Positions 9,085 through 16,691 of a stretch of 64,000 nt of DNA are shown here, piece by piece. Made by a program: the position numbers and the translations under genes. Source of the stretch: Micromonospora sp. HNM0581 (GTDB taxonomy: Bacteria; Actinomycetota; Actinomycetes; Mycobacteriales; Micromonosporaceae). The stretch is taken from NCBI RefSeq assembly GCF_012726175.1, contig NZ_JAASAD010000018.1, positions 1 to 64,000 on the forward strand. Direction: 5' to 3'. The number at the start of each line of letters is the position of its first letter. Position 1 is the first letter of the stretch. Under the pieces are notes generated by a model. That model was not told the origin of the DNA. It did not search any database and worked only from the letters and a program-made list of their open reading frames with translations.

Positions 9085-9123
9085 GGGGCCGCCCGGAAAC
9101 GGGGGAAGTCCCCGGGCGGCCCC
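9085..9123. promoter_or_regulatory. 12-bp stem-loop in the divergent regulatory region
   Basis: GGGGCCGCCCGG and CCGGGCGGCCCC form a perfect 12-bp stem with a 15-base loop. It lies 25 bases upstream of the minus-strand operon start and about 170 bases before the XRE gene. No complete gene ends next to it, so it may be an attenuator in the leader of the minus-strand operon, or an operator. Its function is inference. Confidence 0.5.
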
Positions 9124-9293
9124 GGCGCGGAAACTGCCCCGTCCCTGTCTGGATAGGAGCGGCTTCGCTGTGTGACAGTCTGGTGAGGACAGCCCCTCCG
9201 TCGATATGTGCGCGGCGTGTTCGCGCATGTCAGGGCGGTATCTGGGCGGGCATGGCGAACAAGCGGGCAGGATCGGGCAGGATTGGGGAATTG

Positions 9294-10112
9294 ATGAGCA
9301 CCGCCATCGACTACGTACGCGAGGAACTGCGGCTGCTGCGGGTTCAGGTGAAGTTGAGTCAGGACGATTTCGGTCGGGGTATCGGATACTCCGGCTCGCA
9401 CGTCAGTTCGGTCGAGACCGGCGGGCGACCACCTACGAAGGAGTACATGTTCGCCGTCGACCGTGCTCACGATCCTGCCTTCGATCCGGCGGTGGCGGAG
9501 GGCAGGTTCACCCGGATGCTGCGTGAGCTGTCCAAGTTGGAGCAGACCCCGTCCTGGCTACGTGAGTGGATCGAGCTGGAGCGGGATGCCGCATTGCTGC
9601 GCTGGTACGAACCCGCGTTCGTGCCCGGCTTGCTGCAGACCGATGCGTATGCGCGCGGCATGATGAACAACGGCCTGTTGCAGCCGGGAGAAGTCGACCA
9701 GCGGGTAGGCTCCCGGCTGGACCGGCAGGCGATCCTGCACCGCGACGTCCCGGTGCCGCTGGTGGCGGTGATCGACGTGATGGTGCTCCGCCGGCCGGTC
9801 GACAGGCGCCCCGACATCATGCGGGAGCAGCTCGAACACCTGGTCACGATGTCCGAGCTGCCGCACGTCCAGATACTCGTGGTGCCCGAGGAGGCGGGAA
9901 TCTACCCTGGCTTGCAGGGCGGTTTCATCCTGGCGACCCTCGGCGACGGTTCGGTGGTGGCGCACCTCGACCACCAGGTGCGTGCGCAGGTGGTCAACCA
10001 GACCGACGATCTTGCTACCCTCCAGCGGACCTGGGAGGCGGTCCGGGGTGAGGCGCTCCCGCGCAGGCAGTCCCTCGAACTGATCAAGGAAGTGGCGCAT
10101 TCATGGACGTGA
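9294..10112 (+). CDS. XRE-family transcriptional regulator (helix-turn-helix plus DUF5753-type domain)
   Basis: An N-terminal helix-turn-helix of the lambda-repressor type (residues about 8-65: LRVQVKLSQDDFGRGIGYS, SHVSSVETG) is followed by the DUF5753-type domain with WYEPAFVPGLLQTDAYAR and QVRAQVVNQTDDLATL. These regulators work with DUF397 proteins in actinomycetes, and the DUF397 gene here starts inside its last ten bases. ATG 9294 follows GGGGAA; an in-frame ATG at 9252 would add 14 residues and cannot be excluded. It is divergent from a small two-gene operon that it may control. Confidence 0.9.
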   Translation: MSTAIDYVREELRLLRVQVKLSQDDFGRGIGYSGSHVSSVETGGRPPTKEYMFAVDRAHDPAFDPAVAEGRFTRMLRELSKLEQTPSWLREWIELERDAALLRWYEPAFVPGLLQTDAYARGMMNNGLLQPGEVDQRVGSRLDRQAILHRDVPVPLVAVIDVMVLRRPVDRRPDIMREQLEHLVTMSELPHVQILVVPEEAGIYPGLQGGFILATLGDGSVVAHLDHQVRAQVVNQTDDLATLQRTWEAVRGEALPRRQSLELIKEVAHSWT

Positions 10113-10303
10113 CCGGCGCCAACTGGCGCACGTCGACCTACTCGGGTACGAATGGTGGCTCCTGTGTGGAGGTCGCCGACAATCTTCGTGGTGTGGTGCT
10201 GGTGCGGGACACCAAGGACCGTGACGGTGGCACCCTCCTCTTCGGCCAGCGTTCGTGGCGGTCCTTCGTCACCCTGGTGAAGCAACAAGCCCCCACCCGC
10301 TGA
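10103..10303 (+). CDS. DUF397 domain protein, partner of the XRE regulator
   Basis: This 66-residue protein matches the DUF397 pattern: NWRTSTYSGTNGGSCVEVA, then GVVLVRDTKDRDGG and the C-terminal W..F. It overlaps the upstream regulator by ten bases, so expression is coupled. In Streptomyces such small proteins often act antagonistically or jointly with the adjacent XRE regulator in development and antibiotic control. A toxin-antitoxin-like role has been suggested for the family. The specific target here is unknown. Confidence 0.92.
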   Translation: MDVTGANWRTSTYSGTNGGSCVEVADNLRGVVLVRDTKDRDGGTLLFGQRSWRSFVTLVKQQAPTR

Positions 10304-10346
10304 CCACCCCGCAACCCCCACCCGAATCCACATCCGGCGAACCCCT

Positions 10347-10407
10347 GTTGATCATGAGGTTGGCGGCACTCGTAGCGTTCAGGATCGCCGCCAACCTCAT
10401 GATCAAC
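10347..10407. repeat. 21-bp perfect inverted repeat, probable Micromonospora intergenic palindrome
   Basis: The left arm (10347-10367, beginning GTTGATCATGAGG) and right arm (10387-10407, ending CCTCATGATCAAC) are exact reverse complements over 21 bases, with a 19-base loop. It starts 43 bases after the DUF397 stop, so it could end that transcript, but it has no U-tract. The sequence looks like a dispersed REP-type palindrome rather than a simple terminator. No second copy occurs in this window. Confidence 0.75.
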
Positions 10408-10412
10408 GGCGT

Positions 10413-10473
10413 GGGGCGGGACGGGTGGGCTGGGGTGTGGGTGGGAGTGGAGGTGCCAGGTGGGGGGTTTAGG
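10413..10473 (+). other. G-run cluster, candidate G-quadruplex
   Basis: Right after the inverted repeat, the plus strand carries at least seven runs of three or more G separated by one to three bases (GGGGCGGGACGGGTGGG, then further runs). This satisfies the classical G-quadruplex pattern several times over. It lies upstream of the GH26-type glycosidase gene. Whether it folds in vivo is unknown. Confidence 0.5.
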
Positions 10474-10573
10474 GGAGTTTTAAGATGCGCTTAGGTCCGG
10501 CCTTCAGGCACACGCTCTGTTGTGTACACCGCTACGCTGCTCAGCGTTGGTGTCGTAGACACGAGGAGTATCC

Positions 10574-12292
10574 GTGGCCACTCGCGGACTGCACCGCCTG
10601 ATCCCGCAGCGCGGCCCCCGGCGGAAGGCCCTGGCGCTCGGTGCCGTCGGCACCACGGTGGTGCTGGGGCTCGGCGCGACGATGGTGCCGCTGCTCGCCG
10701 ATGACGACCTGTCGATCGCGGTGGTGGCGGACACCACCGCCACGGCGGTGCCGCAGGATGGGGACAACAGCGTCAAGACGACGTTGGCGACCTGCCCCGC
10801 GCCCTGCGACGGCAACCCCCGCGGTGCACGCGAGGCGGTGCTGACCTTCCTGGTCACCACGCTGCCGGCGAACGCTGCGAATGTACGGGCCACGTTGCGG
10901 GTGCATGCCTGGCAGTCGTTCGAGGCGTCGGTCGCCGCGCACGATTCCCGGCTCGACGCCCACGCGGACCGCCCGATGCCCACCCCTGCGGGCGCGGCGT
11001 TGGACACTGTCAACAGTGTCGGCAAGGGCTTCAACGAGTGGGACGTCTCGGGTCTGGTCACCGGCAACGGCATCTGGACCCTGTCGCTCTCCCAGGCGGG
11101 GCTGGACACCCGCATCTACTGGGCCTCGGGCGAGAACCGCAACGCCAGTCTGCGTCCCCGCCTGTCGATCAGCTACGACGGGGTGGGTGCCCGGCCACCG
11201 TCAGCCTCGCCGAGTGTCGCGCCGGAGCCGACGGCCACCAGCAGCAGCCCGTCGCCCTCACCGACCGTGTCGTCGAGTGCGCGGCCGTCGCCGGCCCGGC
11301 CCAGCCCCAGTCCATCGCCGGAGCCGGAGCCAGAACCAGAGCCAGGTGAATGTGGCACGGTGTCGACGAAGCTGGTACCCGGCTGCGGCGCGTGGTGGGG
11401 GATGTACTCGCCGACGAACGCCGCCGCCGGCTGGGACCATGGCAAGGCGGTCGCTGACGTGGAGAAGCAGGTGGGGCGCAAGTTCGACATCGTCCACCGC
11501 TACCACGACTTTTCGAACGCCGGCAGCAACGGTGCCTTCCCCGACGAGTTCCAGCAGCAGCAGATGCGCGACGGGCGGCTGATGTTCTTCGCGTGGGAGA
11601 GCCGGGTCTTCTCCTCAGGTGCCGTGCTGACCTGGAAGGACGTCTACAGCGGCCGGTACGACGCGACGATCGACGCGGTAGCCGGTCGGATCCGGGCGGT
11701 CGGTCAGCCGGTCTTCATCGGGTTCGATCACGAGCCGGAGGACGAGCCGGCCAAGGGCAGCGACGCCGAGTTCGTCCGGGCGTGGCGCTACGTGCACGAC
11801 CGGTTCGCCGACGCCAAGGCCGACAACGCTGTCTGGGTGTGGACGATGATGGGCTGGTCCGGCCACTACGACCGGTACGCCGGGCTCTACCCCGGTGACC
11901 GTTACGTCGACTGGGTGGCCTGGGATCCCTACAACTTCCACGTCTGTAATGGCAGCACGGTCTGGAAGAGCCCCAGCACCACTGTCGGGTCCTTCTACCG
12001 GTGGCTCGACGAGCACGGTATCGGTGCGGGCAAGCCCCGGATGCTCGCCGAGTTCGGTACGAACATGGACGCCGCCGATCCGAACGCGAAGCGACGCTGG
12101 TTCGAGGAGTTCCCGGCGGCGCTGAAAGCTCACCCGAAAATCAAGGCAGCGATCTACTTCAATTCGGCTGGCATGACGAAGACGACGAAGACCTGCAACA
12201 TGATGATGAACCAGGATGCGGCGTCGGTGGCCGGCTTCGCTGCTGCGGGGCGGGACAGCTACCTGCGGCAGCCGACGGGAGGGGGCCGCTGA
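10574..12292 (+). CDS. Secreted GH26-type glycoside hydrolase (mannanase/endoglucanase-like) with DNRLRE-like N-terminal domain
   Basis: GTG follows GAGGAG. An arginine-rich N-terminus and hydrophobic stretch (ALGAVGTTVVLGLGATMVPLL) act as an export signal or anchor. A beta-rich domain (about residues 45-203, ending NRNASLRPRLSISYDG) resembles the DNRLRE carbohydrate-binding type. A Pro/Ser/Glu linker follows, then a GH26-like TIM barrel from about residue 260. Probable acid/base E387 lies in GFDHEPE and nucleophile E493 in MLAEFGT, matching clan GH-A geometry. It probably trims or releases the polysaccharide made by the downstream operon. Substrate specificity cannot be read from sequence. 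Confidence 0.85.
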   Translation: MATRGLHRLIPQRGPRRKALALGAVGTTVVLGLGATMVPLLADDDLSIAVVADTTATAVPQDGDNSVKTTLATCPAPCDGNPRGAREAVLTFLVTTLPANAANVRATLRVHAWQSFEASVAAHDSRLDAHADRPMPTPAGAALDTVNSVGKGFNEWDVSGLVTGNGIWTLSLSQAGLDTRIYWASGENRNASLRPRLSISYDGVGARPPSASPSVAPEPTATSSSPSPSPTVSSSARPSPARPSPSPSPEPEPEPEPGECGTVSTKLVPGCGAWWGMYSPTNAAAGWDHGKAVADVEKQVGRKFDIVHRYHDFSNAGSNGAFPDEFQQQQMRDGRLMFFAWESRVFSSGAVLTWKDVYSGRYDATIDAVAGRIRAVGQPVFIGFDHEPEDEPAKGSDAEFVRAWRYVHDRFADAKADNAVWVWTMMGWSGHYDRYAGLYPGDRYVDWVAWDPYNFHVCNGSTVWKSPSTTVGSFYRWLDEHGIGAGKPRMLAEFGTNMDAADPNAKRRWFEEFPAALKAHPKIKAAIYFNSAGMTKTTKTCNMMMNQDAASVAGFAAAGRDSYLRQPTGGGR

Positions 12293-12417
12293 TCCGGAGC
12301 GGGCCACACAGAGCGGACAGGCCACACCGACTGTCGGATATACGACTCGGGGCAAGGTTGTCCGTTTCCTGATCCACCCTCCGTCCAATCGGCGGATGCC
12401 GCCCTCCAGGCTGGACC

Positions 12418-12462
12418 GGCACGCTACGTGCAATCTCGTCCACTCTGGAGGCGTAGCGTGCC
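12418..12462 (+). promoter_or_regulatory. Hairpin that sequesters a start codon
   Basis: GGCACGCTACG (12418-12428) and CGTAGCGTGCC (12452-12462) are perfect 11-bp inverted arms. The right arm contains the GTG start of the next gene, and the 23-base loop carries its GGAGG Shine-Dalgarno. Folding would limit ribosome access to the start codon, a possible translational switch. The regulatory role is inference. Confidence 0.5.
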
Positions 12463-14458
12463 CAGATACACCCTGTCGTGGCGATTTGCTCGTCCGCATC
12501 GATGGCGGGCCGCAGCCATCGCGTTGGTGACTGTCGCGGCCGTGCTGGCCGTACCCACCACGGCGTCCGCAGTCGTGGTGCCGGCGCCCGAACCTGCCAC
12601 CCTCGTGTCGACCGACCCAGCCGACCAGACTCCGCACGCCGGTAACGGCGAGGCGCGTGCCTTCGCCGAGATCGGCGACACGGTCTACGTCGGTGGCAGC
12701 TTCACCAAGATCCGCCAGACCGCCACCTCGGCCTGGATCTCCCGCAGCTACCTGTTCGCGTACGACCGGATGACCGGCACGATCTCGACGACCTTCCTGC
12801 CGGTGCTCGACGGCGCGGTCAACTCCCTCATCGCCGGTCCGGGCGGGACCCTGATCGTCGGCGGGGCCTTCAAGAACGTCAACACCGTGTCCCGCCGGAA
12901 CCTGGTGGCACTCGACCCCTCCACTGGAATGATCGTCGACAGCTGGGCCGGTCGTTCCGACGGCGGCACCGTCCGTGACCTGGTGCTGCACGGCAACTGG
13001 CTCTACGCGGCCGGAGCCTTCAACTGGCTCAACGGCACGGCGCACTCAGGGCTCGGCCGGTTCGACGCGACCACCGGCGAGATCGATCCGACCTTCAACA
13101 TCAACACGAGCGTCGGTCGGCACGGCACCAGCATGTACGCCTGGACCATCGACGTCACGCCGGACGGTGCCACCCTCGTCGTCGGCGGCAACTTCCTCTA
13201 CGTCAACGACCTGCCGCGCAACCAGATCGCGCTCGTCGACCTGACCGGCACCCCGAGCGTCATCGACTGGAGTTCGGAGAAGTTCGTGGCGCCGTGCGCC
13301 AGCCCGGCCTCCTTCGTGCACTACGTGCAGGATGTTCGCTTCGGGGCTGACGGCAGCTGGTTCGTCGTGGGCACCAACGGCGGATCGGGCTGGCCGGCCG
13401 CCTACTGCGACGCCCTGGTTCGCTTCGAGACCGCCCACCGGGGAGCCAACCAGGTCGCCACCTGGGTGAACTACACCGGAAACGACACCATCACCTCGGT
13501 CGAGGTGGCTGACAACATCATCTACCTCGGTGGACACTTCCGTTGGCTGAACAACCCGAACGCCAGCGACCAGGCCGGCAACGGCGCGGTCGACCGGCTG
13601 GGTGTCGCCGCGGTGACTCCGGCCACCGGTATGCCGGTGAACTGGAACCCCCGCCGCAGCGGCGGCTCGAATCTTCCCGCCGGCACCAGTTCCTGGGGAT
13701 CGTCGGTGCCCGTGCTGTGGCGCGGCAACGCCGGGCTCTACTTCGGCCACAACTCGGACGGCATGGGCAACGAGTACCGCGGCCGGCTCGGTGTGTTCCC
13801 GACCAGCGGTGGGCGCACGATCACCCCGAAGAACCCGCCGACGGCCGGCAGCGGCCAGTTGCACCTGAACGTCGGCCCCGGCGATGTGGCGAGGGTGCCG
13901 TTCGACGGCACCGCCCTGGACGCTGCCAGCGCCACGGTGGTCAGCCAGCCGAACTACACGGGCGCCGGGGCGACCTGGCTGGTCGACGACCGGATCTACT
14001 GGTCGCGCACGGTGGCCGGGACGCCGACCGGCAGCCGGATCGACGTCTCCCTGTTCAACGGCACCACGATCGGTGGCTCGTGGGAGGCATCCGGCTACAA
14101 CGACTGGTTCAACCCGGCGCTGCTGACCGGCGCGTTCTTCCTCGACGGTCGGCTCTACTACACCCGTAGCGGCGCCAACAACCTCTACTACCGGTACTTC
14201 GAGATCGACGGCAACTACCTGGGTGCCACCGAGTTCGTCCTACCCACCACGGGCGTAACCTGGTCCGCGGTCCGCGGAATGGCCTGGGTGGACGGGCGGA
14301 TCGTCTACGGGGCGACGAACGGGTCACTGAGCAGTGTGCCGTTCGACCCGACCCTGGCCCTCACCACCGCGGTCGACGGTGCCGAGTCGACACTTGTCGC
14401 GGCGGCGACGCCGGAGCTGACCTGGTCGACCGCTTCGATGTTCTTCGCGGTGCCGTAG
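12458..14458 (+). CDS. Secreted beta-propeller-like repeat protein of the exopolysaccharide locus
   Basis: The 666-residue protein has a clear signal peptide (residues 1-38; AAIALVTVAAVLAVPTTASA, cleavage after ASA). Repeated blade-like segments follow: VGGSFTKIR, VGGAFKNVNTVSRRNLVALD, AAGAFNWLNGTAHSGLGRFD, VGGNFLYVNDLPRNQIALVD, LGGHFRWL. This GG.F..(V/L)N pattern resembles delta-60/propeller-type repeats of secreted surface proteins. No catalytic motif is seen. It follows the GH26 gene and precedes the polysaccharide operon, so a role in binding or processing surface glycan is likely. GTG 12458 (with GGAGG) is chosen over an upstream GTG that lacks a Shine-Dalgarno. Confidence 0.8.
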   Translation: MPRYTLSWRFARPHRWRAAAIALVTVAAVLAVPTTASAVVVPAPEPATLVSTDPADQTPHAGNGEARAFAEIGDTVYVGGSFTKIRQTATSAWISRSYLFAYDRMTGTISTTFLPVLDGAVNSLIAGPGGTLIVGGAFKNVNTVSRRNLVALDPSTGMIVDSWAGRSDGGTVRDLVLHGNWLYAAGAFNWLNGTAHSGLGRFDATTGEIDPTFNINTSVGRHGTSMYAWTIDVTPDGATLVVGGNFLYVNDLPRNQIALVDLTGTPSVIDWSSEKFVAPCASPASFVHYVQDVRFGADGSWFVVGTNGGSGWPAAYCDALVRFETAHRGANQVATWVNYTGNDTITSVEVADNIIYLGGHFRWLNNPNASDQAGNGAVDRLGVAAVTPATGMPVNWNPRRSGGSNLPAGTSSWGSSVPVLWRGNAGLYFGHNSDGMGNEYRGRLGVFPTSGGRTITPKNPPTAGSGQLHLNVGPGDVARVPFDGTALDAASATVVSQPNYTGAGATWLVDDRIYWSRTVAGTPTGSRIDVSLFNGTTIGGSWEASGYNDWFNPALLTGAFFLDGRLYYTRSGANNLYYRYFEIDGNYLGATEFVLPTTGVTWSAVRGMAWVDGRIVYGATNGSLSSVPFDPTLALTTAVDGAESTLVAAATPELTWSTASMFFAVP

Positions 14459-14496
14459 CGTTCACCGTTCGTAACGAAAGCTCGGTAGGTTGTTCA

Positions 14497-14535
14497 CCTC
14501 GGGCCGGCGGCGGGTCTCCCGCCGCCGGCCCGAGG
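14497..14535. terminator. 18-bp perfect stem-loop before the polysaccharide operon
   Basis: Two 18-base arms (14497-14514, starting CCTCGGGCCGG; 14518-14535, ending CCGGCCCGAGG) pair perfectly around a three-base loop. It lies 38 bases after the secreted-protein stop and only 16 bases before the first start codon of the nine-gene operon. It could be a terminator for the upstream gene or an attenuator that gates the operon. There is no U-tract. Confidence 0.65.
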
Positions 14536-14551
14536 AAGGTGGGGAGGCTCG

Positions 14552-15094
14552 TTGTCTGGCATCCGACGTGGACCCGTCGTGCGTGTCGTGTTCGCGGTCA
14601 AACGCGGCTGGTACCGGCTGCGCTACCCGCGCCTACAACTGGGACCGGGGGTGGAGATCCGTGGCAGGATCCGGTTACGCCGTGGCGTACGGGTCAGCAT
14701 CGGCGCACACACCCGGGTGAACAAGCTGGTCCGCTTCGCCGGTCCGGGTGAGGTGCGTGTCGGTGCGCACTGCCTGCTCAACGCCACCTGGATCGGCACC
14801 TGGACGTCGGTGACGATCGGCGACCGCTGCCTGCTGTCGGACTGCGAACTGCTCGACAACGACTTCCACAACCTGCCCCCGGAGCGGCGTCACGACCCGC
14901 CCACCGCCGCCACCCGAGCGCCGATCACCGTAGAGGAAAACGTCTGGATCGGTGCGCACGCACTGGTCATGAAGGGCGTACGGATCGGCCGGGACAGCGT
15001 CGTGGGTGCCGCGACCGTGGTCCGTGCGGATGTGCCACCCGGGGTCGTGGTGATCGGCAATCCACAACAGATAGCGAAGAAGTTCCATGACTGA
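14552..15094 (+). CDS. Left-handed beta-helix (hexapeptide-repeat) acyltransferase
   Basis: The 180-residue protein shows hexapeptide repeats throughout (VEIRGRIRL, VSIGAHTRV, VRVGAHCLL, VTIGDRCLL) and the family C-terminus ITVEENVWIGAHALVMKGV, VVGAATVVRADVPPGVVVIGNP. LLDNDFHNL contains the conserved DFH histidine used as base. It probably transfers an acetyl or similar group to a sugar of the exopolysaccharide. The TTG start is preceded by GGGGAGG and stands right after a strong hairpin. It overlaps the next gene by eight bases. Confidence 0.9.
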   Translation: MSGIRRGPVVRVVFAVKRGWYRLRYPRLQLGPGVEIRGRIRLRRGVRVSIGAHTRVNKLVRFAGPGEVRVGAHCLLNATWIGTWTSVTIGDRCLLSDCELLDNDFHNLPPERRHDPPTAATRAPITVEENVWIGAHALVMKGVRIGRDSVVGAATVVRADVPPGVVVIGNPQQIAKKFHD

Positions 15095-16688
15095 TGCCTC
15101 GTCCGGCGCCTGGACCGGTGACGGCCCGGCAGCCGCTTCCACCTCCCGCAGTGTCACCCTCACCGACATGCTGCGGGTGCCGCTGCACCGGATCAAGTTG
15201 GTCGCCGCGGTCGCCCTCGGCGGACTGCTCGCCGCACTCGGCTACCTGCTGGTGGCACCGGCCGCGGTGACGGCGAACGCCGTGGTGGCGGTCCGACCGG
15301 TGGTCACCGACGCCTTCACCCCAAGCGGTGCCGCCGCCGACCGGGCGGTGAACATGAACGTCGAAAGCGGGATCGCCACCGGCACCGAGGTCGTCGCGAA
15401 GCTGGCCGAGACGTTCGGCTCGGACCAGCGCACGGTACGCGACGCCCTTGAGGTCGAGGTGCCCGCCGGCGGCCAGATCCTGCGTTTCGTCTACCGGTCC
15501 GCCGACGCCGAACAGGCCGTGGCCGGCGCCAACCTGGCCGCGCAGAGCTACCTGGACGTCCGGCGCGCAATGTACGAGAAGCAGCGCGAAGAGATGCTCA
15601 ACTCGTACGACGAGAGCATCGAGAAAGTCGTCGGCCAACGCACCGCCGTGCAGCGGCGGATCGACGACGCCCAGGACTCCGCCAGCAGCGACGCGGCGGT
15701 CGCCGAACTCGCCGGCATCAACAACCAACTCACCCAGCTCGGGTCCGCCCGTACGGAGATCGCCGCGGTCGACGTCAATCCGGGCTGGGTCACCCGCAGC
15801 GCCGAGCCGGCCCTGGCCACCACCGCCGGCAGCTCGTTGATGCTGCTCGCCGGTGGCCTGCTCGGTGGGGCCGTGATCGGGCTGGTGCTCGCCTTCCTAT
15901 GGGAATCGATGGACCGGCGGGTGCGCAGCGTCGCCGACGCGCGGGACAGCAGCGGGCTGCCGCTGCTGGGTACCGTCCGCCGTGCCGGGCTGCGCGGCCG
16001 GGCGTTCGACGCCGACGTGCGTTACGTCGCGATGGCCGTGGCCGAGCGGGTCCGCCAGCCCGCCCGTGTCGCGGTGCTGACCGCCCGGGAGGACGCCTCG
16101 GCGATCACCGCCGGGCTCGCGGTGGCCCTCGCGGTGGCCGGGCGGGAGGTGTTCGTCGCCGACGACAGTGGCCGGACCGACCGCCTGCGGACCACGGTGC
16201 TCACCGACCGGGGCCGGCTGCCGGTAGCCCTCGACCCGAGCCGACCCGTGGTGCCCAAGCCCCGCACCGCCCCCACCGACGTCGACGACGGCCCGACCGA
16301 GGTCATCTCCCGACGTCCCTCCCCGCACCCGGCCGGCGCCCGGCCCACGACCGACCCGGACGCCACGCTCACCCTGCCCCGCGTCGCCAAGTCCGTCAGC
16401 CGTACCGACAACGGGCGGGCCGGTGGCGACGATCAGGTGGCGGTGGGTGCCGGCTCGGTACGATTCGGCACCTGGCAGCAGGGCGCCGACCAGCGTCTCG
16501 TGCTGTACAACGCCCCGCCGGCCGAGGCCGACGAGCGGGGCGTCGCGGTGGCCCGGCAGGGCACCGCCGTGGTCGTGGTGGAACGTGACCGCACCCGTCA
16601 GGCCGACCTGCGCCGGCTCGCCGAGCGGCTGCGGGCGGCCGGGGTCAAACCGCTCGGTTTCGTACTGTGCCGCAGCGGGCGGAGTTGA
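15087..16688 (+). CDS. Wzz/chain-length-determinant-like protein with degenerate kinase-like C-domain
   Basis: Two membrane spans (residues about 38-58 and 249-272) enclose an extracytoplasmic helical domain, the arrangement of polysaccharide co-polymerases. The first span is preceded by VTLTDMLRVPLHRIK. The cytoplasmic C-terminal part (about 275-533) resembles the BY-kinase Rossmann domain (VAVLTAREDASAITAGLAVALAVAG) but lacks a GK[ST] P-loop and Walker A' motif. It also contains a disordered Pro/Thr insert. It would set polymer length with the downstream Wzy- and Wzx-like proteins, probably without tyrosine kinase activity. Confidence 0.85.
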   Translation: MTDASSGAWTGDGPAAASTSRSVTLTDMLRVPLHRIKLVAAVALGGLLAALGYLLVAPAAVTANAVVAVRPVVTDAFTPSGAAADRAVNMNVESGIATGTEVVAKLAETFGSDQRTVRDALEVEVPAGGQILRFVYRSADAEQAVAGANLAAQSYLDVRRAMYEKQREEMLNSYDESIEKVVGQRTAVQRRIDDAQDSASSDAAVAELAGINNQLTQLGSARTEIAAVDVNPGWVTRSAEPALATTAGSSLMLLAGGLLGGAVIGLVLAFLWESMDRRVRSVADARDSSGLPLLGTVRRAGLRGRAFDADVRYVAMAVAERVRQPARVAVLTAREDASAITAGLAVALAVAGREVFVADDSGRTDRLRTTVLTDRGRLPVALDPSRPVVPKPRTAPTDVDDGPTEVISRRPSPHPAGARPTTDPDATLTLPRVAKSVSRTDNGRAGGDDQVAVGAGSVRFGTWQQGADQRLVLYNAPPAEADERGVAVARQGTAVVVVERDRTRQADLRRLAERLRAAGVKPLGFVLCRSGRS

Positions 16689-16691
16689 GGC

